Shown piece after piece: positions 60,640-64,000 of a DNA stretch of 64,000 bases; the stretch's first letter is position 1, and every line of letters starts with the position of its first letter. Under the pieces are notes generated by a model. That model searched no databases. It worked only from the letters and a program-made list of their open reading frames with translations, and was not told the DNA's origin. Source of the stretch: Psychrobacillus sp044762855 (GTDB taxonomy: Bacteria; Bacillota; Bacilli; Bacillales_A; Planococcaceae); NCBI RefSeq assembly GCF_044762855.1, contig NZ_JBIWFB010000012.1, positions 51,575 through 115,574 on the forward strand. Direction: 5' to 3'. The position numbers were made by a program, and so were the translations under genes.

Positions 60640-62763
60640 TTACATTTTGCCAACAACAATTTCTTCATCCACAACATCCACATAGATCTTTTCAACATGT
60701 TCTTCTTCCAAAATAAGATCTGTTAAAGGATCTTCAATTTTGTCTTGGATAACTCTGCGAAGTGGTCGAGCACCGAACCGTTTGTCGTAACCTAGTTTGA
60801 CCAAGGCTTGTTTTGCTTCTGCTGAAATGGTGATGTCCATATCATTTTCCGCAATCGTACCTTGTAAATCTTCCAGCATCAAGTCTACGATTTGAAGTAA
60901 ATTTTCTTCCGTTAATTCATTGAATGAGACAATAGCATCGAAACGGTTAAGAAATTCCGGTTTGAAATAAGCACCTAACGTTTCAAGCATGTTGACAGAT
61001 TCATGTACGGTTTGATTGAATCCTACACTTACTTTTTTGTCGCCTGTTCCCGCATTACTTGTCATAATGATAACCGTATCTTTGAAGCTAACTGTTCGAC
61101 CATGGGAATCTGTCAAACGACCATCTTCCATGATTTGCAGGAACATATTTTGCACATCTGGATGTGCTTTTTCTATTTCATCCAGCAGTAAAATGGAATA
61201 TGGATTACGTCGAACACGTTCTGTCAGTTGACCTGCTTCTTCATGTCCTACATAGCCTGGAGGGGAACCAATAATTTTAGACACCGAATGTTTCTCCATA
61301 TATTCACTCATATCCAGACGGATTAATGCGTCGCGTGAACCAAATAGTTCTTCTGCTAGCACTTTTGTGATTTCAGTTTTACCTACACCTGTTGGACCAA
61401 CAAATAAGAAGGAACCAATTGGACGATCTTTAGACTTAAGCCCTGCACGACTGCGACGGATGGCTTTGGCGATTTTAGTGACCGCATCTTCTTGCCCAAT
61501 CACTTTTTTACCTAGATTTTCTGCGATACCTTTCATTTTCGCTTGTTCTGCAGCTTGAAGTTTGGTTACAGGAATTCCCGTTTTTTCTTCTACAATTAAT
61601 TCGATATCTGCAACCGTCACTTCTACTTGAGGCGTGTCGCCATTTTGTTTGGCTTGCTCCAATTGTTTGCGTAACTGGATTTCCTCAAAACGTAAATTTG
61701 CAGCTTTCTCGTAATCTTCTTTTTCTGCCGCTTGTTCTTTTAGTTGAATGACTTCGTTTAGACGTGTTCCAATAGACTCTGAATTGGCAGATGCATGGGT
61801 TAGATTTAATCGCGCCCCTACTTCATCCATCAAGTCAATTGCTTTATCTGGTAAAAATCGATCTTGAATATAACGCTCGGATAAGGTCACAAATGCTTGA
61901 ATTGTCTCATCCGGATAGTGCACTTCATGGAAGTTTTCATAACGATCTTTAATTCCATTTAAAATATGAATCGTATCTTCTGTAGATGGTTCTTTTACGA
62001 TAATCGGTTGGAAACGGCGCTCAAGAGCAGCGTCTTTTTCAATTTGACGATATTCTTTAAGCGTAGTAGCACCGATAAGTTGTAATCCGCCACGTGCTAA
62101 AGCAGGTTTTAAAATATTCCCAGCATCCATTTGTGAACCTTCTGCTGTTCCAGCACCAACGAGTAAGTGAATTTCATCGACGAATAAAATTACATCTTGC
62201 CGAGTTTCCAGTTCTTCGATCAATTGTTTCATTCTCTCTTCGAACTGTCCTCGAATACCCGTATTCGTTACGAGCGAAGCGACATCTAACAAGTACACTT
62301 GTTTATTCATCAATTTTACCGGTACATCGCCTTCATGAATTTTTACTGCAAGTCCCTCGGCGATTGCTGTTTTACCAACACCCGGTTCCCCGATTAACAC
62401 CGGATTATTTTTATTTCTTCTGTTTAAAGTTTCGATGACACGTTTGATTTCTTGATCACGTCCGATAACTGGATCAATACGACCATCTTTAGCATCGTTT
62501 GATATATTTTTACCAAGTTTGTCTAACAAGCTATTGCTGTTTTGCTCCCCAATCTGTCTTGTTTGTGTTCGTGCTCGCTGACTACCATTTGCTTCAGAGT
62601 AAAATTGTCCGTCATTACTAAATGAAGGCATTTTTCCTGCAGTCAATTGGTTTTGAATATCTTGAAAACACGTATGACATAAGTGCATTTGCATTCCTTG
62701 ATGATTCACTTGCACTTTCAAACTCATCGTTGCGTCGTTTTTATTACAATATTGACATTTCAT
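60640..62763 (-). CDS. clpE: ATP-dependent Clp protease ATP-binding subunit ClpE
   Basis: A Hsp100 unfoldase that works with ClpP and is induced by heat stress. It has an N-terminal zinc finger (CQYCNKN and CHTCFQ), AAA domain 1 with GEPGVGKTAIAEG, and a UVR-like linker region. AAA domain 2 follows with GPTGVGKTEITKVL and the arginine-finger region. The product is 707 residues from the ATG at 62763, preceded by AAGGAGGA. A CtsR-type site lies in its promoter, so it should belong to the class III heat-shock regulon. Confidence 0.95.
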   Translation of the reverse strand: MKCQYCNKNDATMSLKVQVNHQGMQMHLCHTCFQDIQNQLTAGKMPSFSNDGQFYSEANGSQRARTQTRQIGEQNSNSLLDKLGKNISNDAKDGRIDPVIGRDQEIKRVIETLNRRNKNNPVLIGEPGVGKTAIAEGLAVKIHEGDVPVKLMNKQVYLLDVASLVTNTGIRGQFEERMKQLIEELETRQDVILFVDEIHLLVGAGTAEGSQMDAGNILKPALARGGLQLIGATTLKEYRQIEKDAALERRFQPIIVKEPSTEDTIHILNGIKDRYENFHEVHYPDETIQAFVTLSERYIQDRFLPDKAIDLMDEVGARLNLTHASANSESIGTRLNEVIQLKEQAAEKEDYEKAANLRFEEIQLRKQLEQAKQNGDTPQVEVTVADIELIVEEKTGIPVTKLQAAEQAKMKGIAENLGKKVIGQEDAVTKIAKAIRRSRAGLKSKDRPIGSFLFVGPTGVGKTEITKVLAEELFGSRDALIRLDMSEYMEKHSVSKIIGSPPGYVGHEEAGQLTERVRRNPYSILLLDEIEKAHPDVQNMFLQIMEDGRLTDSHGRTVSFKDTVIIMTSNAGTGDKKVSVGFNQTVHESVNMLETLGAYFKPEFLNRFDAIVSFNELTEENLLQIVDLMLEDLQGTIAENDMDITISAEAKQALVKLGYDKRFGARPLRRVIQDKIEDPLTDLILEEEHVEKIYVDVVDEEIVVGKM

Positions 62764-62820
62764 ATATATGTCCTCCTTCAAATAATCATTTGACTTTGAC
62801 TATCTTTAACCTTTGACATT

Positions 62821-62849
62821 AGTATACACTGACCTTTTTTGACTTTCAA
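62821..62849 (-). promoter_or_regulatory. sigma-A promoter of clpE
   Basis: TTGAAA (62844-62849) and TATACT (62821-62826) on the minus strand with a 17-base spacer. Confidence 0.75.
62828..62844 (-). promoter_or_regulatory. CtsR operator of clpE
   Basis: AGTCAAA-AAA-GGTCAGT, a direct heptad repeat with three bases between, matching the known CtsR consensus (RGTCAAAnAnRGTCAAA) except for the last two bases. It fills the promoter spacer. Three more heptad-like half-sites (TTTGACA or TTTGACT on the plus strand) follow at 62789-62818. Confidence 0.7.
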
Positions 62850-62908
62850 ATAATTTGCTTGGGTATTGTTGATTAATAAACAAATAGATTATTAAACAAA
62901 ATTGGTAA

Positions 62909-62953
62909 CAAAAAAGACTGCCTAGAAATGTATTATTTCTAAGCAGTCCTTTA
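62909..62953 (-). terminator. terminator downstream of the broken gene fragment
   Basis: GACTGCTTAGAAAT with ATTTCTAGGCAGTC, then TTTTTTG on the minus strand. It is a complete terminator for a gene of which only the last codons remain. Confidence 0.82.
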
Positions 62954-62971
62954 TTAATAATTGAATTTCAC

Positions 62972-63076
62972 CTAAAACTTCGAACCACCATATCCATATT
63001 CATCAAGTAGTTCATCAAACGTTTTATTTTTTTCTTTTTGCTTTCTTTCAAAAGCTAGCTGCGCTTGTCGTTCTTC
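62972..63076 (-). pseudogene. C-terminal remnant of a lost gene
   Basis: Thirty-four codons and a TAG stop on the minus strand; the product ends NKTFDELLDEYGYGGSKF. A stop codon in frame lies directly upstream (63077-63079) and there is no start codon. The fragment is followed by a good terminator, which suggests it was once the end of a complete gene. The original gene is not recognised. Confidence 0.55.
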
Positions 63077-63079
63077 TTA

Positions 63080-63481
63080 ATGGAACTTTATGAAGATAAT
63101 CTATATGTAATAATGCAAGAATTTCAAATCATTCAAACCTATAAAGAACATGGACCACAATGGAAACCCGGGAAAGATTTACTGCATTTAAGGAAACGAA
63201 TTGATAGACGTGATCTACCTTTAGAATCTACTTTGCAAGAATACAATAAGTTAATTATTGATATAGTTACAAATAACCAAAGTAACGTTTACATTTATCA
63301 ACTGAAACATTTTGAACAACGCTATATGGTTTTTTCCGCAAATAATTGGATAATCATCATTGGTGAAGATACAATTATGGAAACAGCAATGTTAACTAGT
63401 TCACCCCAGCGTTACTTATCTAAAGAAAAAGGATATAATTATATCGTTACAGTGAAGGAGGTTTTTTCATGGATCGAATGA
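63080..63481 (+). CDS. unknown protein, possibly a truncated toxin-like domain
   Basis: A 133-residue protein with no recognised family. The first ATG (63080) has no ribosome-binding site and sits next to the broken fragment, so the 5' end may have been lost. The middle part (HLRKRIDRRDLP, then alternating YIYQLKHFEQRYMVFSANNW and GEDTIMETAML) suggests an alpha/beta domain like the RNase-type toxins found at the C terminus of larger secreted proteins. That is a guess from general appearance. It overlaps the next gene by 13 bases. Confidence 0.5.
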   Translation: MELYEDNLYVIMQEFQIIQTYKEHGPQWKPGKDLLHLRKRIDRRDLPLESTLQEYNKLIIDIVTNNQSNVYIYQLKHFEQRYMVFSANNWIIIIGEDTIMETAMLTSSPQRYLSKEKGYNYIVTVKEVFSWIE

Positions 63482-63786
63482 CATTAATAAATCTTTATGG
63501 CCAAGGAGTCACTGATTGTGAAACAAGCCCTTTTGAAATGCTTGAAACATTCCATATTCGAAGCGAATTACATCATTTGTCACTTACAAAAGAAGAGAAA
63601 AAAATGTTAGCTGCCTATGATATAAGATTACTAAGTCATGCGGAACGAGTTTTTGAACATACAAGTAAAGCCTATGACTTTTCATCGTCGAAAGAGTCGA
63701 CAGAAGAATGGTGGTGGCATTTAGATTCGCTACTCAAGGGCGAAATTGTATTCAGTGCCACATCCATTTACGATGATGTGATTTAA
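63469..63786 (+). CDS. unknown protein, possible immunity or antitoxin partner
   Basis: A 105-residue protein. ATG start with AAGGAGG seven bases upstream, within the end of the previous gene. Helical, with a tryptophan cluster (EEWWWHLDSLL) and no motif I know. A small downstream overlapping gene is the usual layout of an immunity protein. This is inferred from position only. Confidence 0.5.
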   Translation: MDRMTLINLYGQGVTDCETSPFEMLETFHIRSELHHLSLTKEEKKMLAAYDIRLLSHAERVFEHTSKAYDFSSSKESTEEWWWHLDSLLKGEIVFSATSIYDDVI

Positions 63787-63844
63787 TAATTATTTAAAAC
63801 TAAAATTACTCAAAAGAGGCTGGGACAGAAGTAGTCTCAATCAA

Positions 63845-63882
63845 TGAAAAAAGTGAAATCGCACGCGCGATTTCACTTTTTT
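63845..63882. terminator. hairpin between the transposase stop and the IS end
   Basis: GAAAAAAGTGAAATCGC with GCGATTTCACTTTTTTC around a four-base loop; T runs on both strands. Confidence 0.8.
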
Positions 63883-63913
63883 CATTTTATTTTAAGATTA
63901 TACGGACAAGAGC

Positions 63914-64000
63914 TTATACTCTTGCCGTATATTTTCGGATATTCACGGCCATTAATGCAAGGCCGATTTCGTGTTCGACCTTAGATTTTCCACGAACAGA
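63914..64000 (-). CDS. transposase, C-terminal end only
   Basis: The last 28 residues and TAA of a transposase that enters from the right. SVRGKSKVEHEIGLALMAVN, then IRKYTARV, looks like the C-terminal DDE-domain end of IS1182-type transposases (RG-x-KVE-x-E-x-G-x-x-x-x-x-x-N). The family is not certain from so little sequence. Confidence 0.6.
   Translation of the reverse strand, partial: SVRGKSKVEHEIGLALMAVNIRKYTARV

Larger units (their letters stand above)
63815..64000 (-). mobile_element. end of an insertion sequence, runs off the right edge
   Basis: From about 63815 the sequence GAGGCTGGGACAGAA resembles the terminal repeat of IS1182-like elements, and a transposase C terminus on the minus strand follows. 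The exact border and target duplication cannot be set because the other end is outside the window. Confidence 0.6.

Overview
The window is AT-rich chromosome from an endospore-forming Bacillales bacterium. The gene order matches the Bacillus subtilis 200-215 degree region almost throughout. The family is probably Planococcaceae (Psychrobacillus, Lysinibacillus or Sporosarcina type). That placement is inferred from the TRAP-type mtrB next to a shortened aro cluster, the repeat families and protein style; it was not tested by a search. No rRNA, tRNA or CRISPR array was seen.

Layout. 1-10.3 kb (minus strand): aromatic amino-acid, menaquinone and folate block, folE-mtrB-hepS-menG-hepT-ndk-cheR-aroC-aroB-aroH-hisC-tyrA-aroA(partial). 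The trpEDCFBA genes that sit between aroH and hisC in B. subtilis are absent. 10.6-24.7 kb: hbs, spoIVA, yphF, yphE, gpsA, der, ypfD, a plsC-type acyltransferase, cmk, the PilZ protein ypfA, ypeB-sleB (spore cortex lysis), prsW and plus-strand ansA. 25-31.6 kb: ypdA, ypbG, ypbE, recS, ypbB, plus-strand fer, and ribU behind an FMN riboswitch. 31.8-42 kb: rsiX-sigX, resE-resD, resC-resB-resA (cytochrome c maturation and redox sensing), rluB and a D,D-carboxypeptidase. 42-49 kb: scpB-scpA, ypuF, ribT, a 33-residue membrane peptide, lysA, spoVAF, sigF-spoIIAB-spoIIAA. 49-57 kb: pdp-deoB, a membrane protein resembling Pyr4-type terpene cyclases, xerD, fur, a SpoIIM-like membrane protein, nudF and yqkF.

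From about 57 kb the B. subtilis order is lost. There is an accessory operon (DUF4181-like membrane protein, HAD phosphatase, MccF-like S66 peptidase, GNAT acetyltransferase, lipoprotein), then clpE under a CtsR-type promoter. Next come a broken gene fragment, a two-gene module of unknown function that may be a toxin/immunity remnant, and the end of an insertion sequence that runs off the right edge.

The most unusual feature is intergenic. Seven gaps carry arrays of short motifs (GCAAC, GTTGC, GAGCA or GCGATT) repeated at exactly 21 bp, with one array built from 82-bp superunits (21+21+21+19). Four of these belong to a dispersed element of about 240-440 bp. A second family, about 90-100 bp, occurs three times. 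Other points are a probable ATT start codon, loss of spoVAA-AE from beside spoVAF, and a good SigX autoregulatory promoter.
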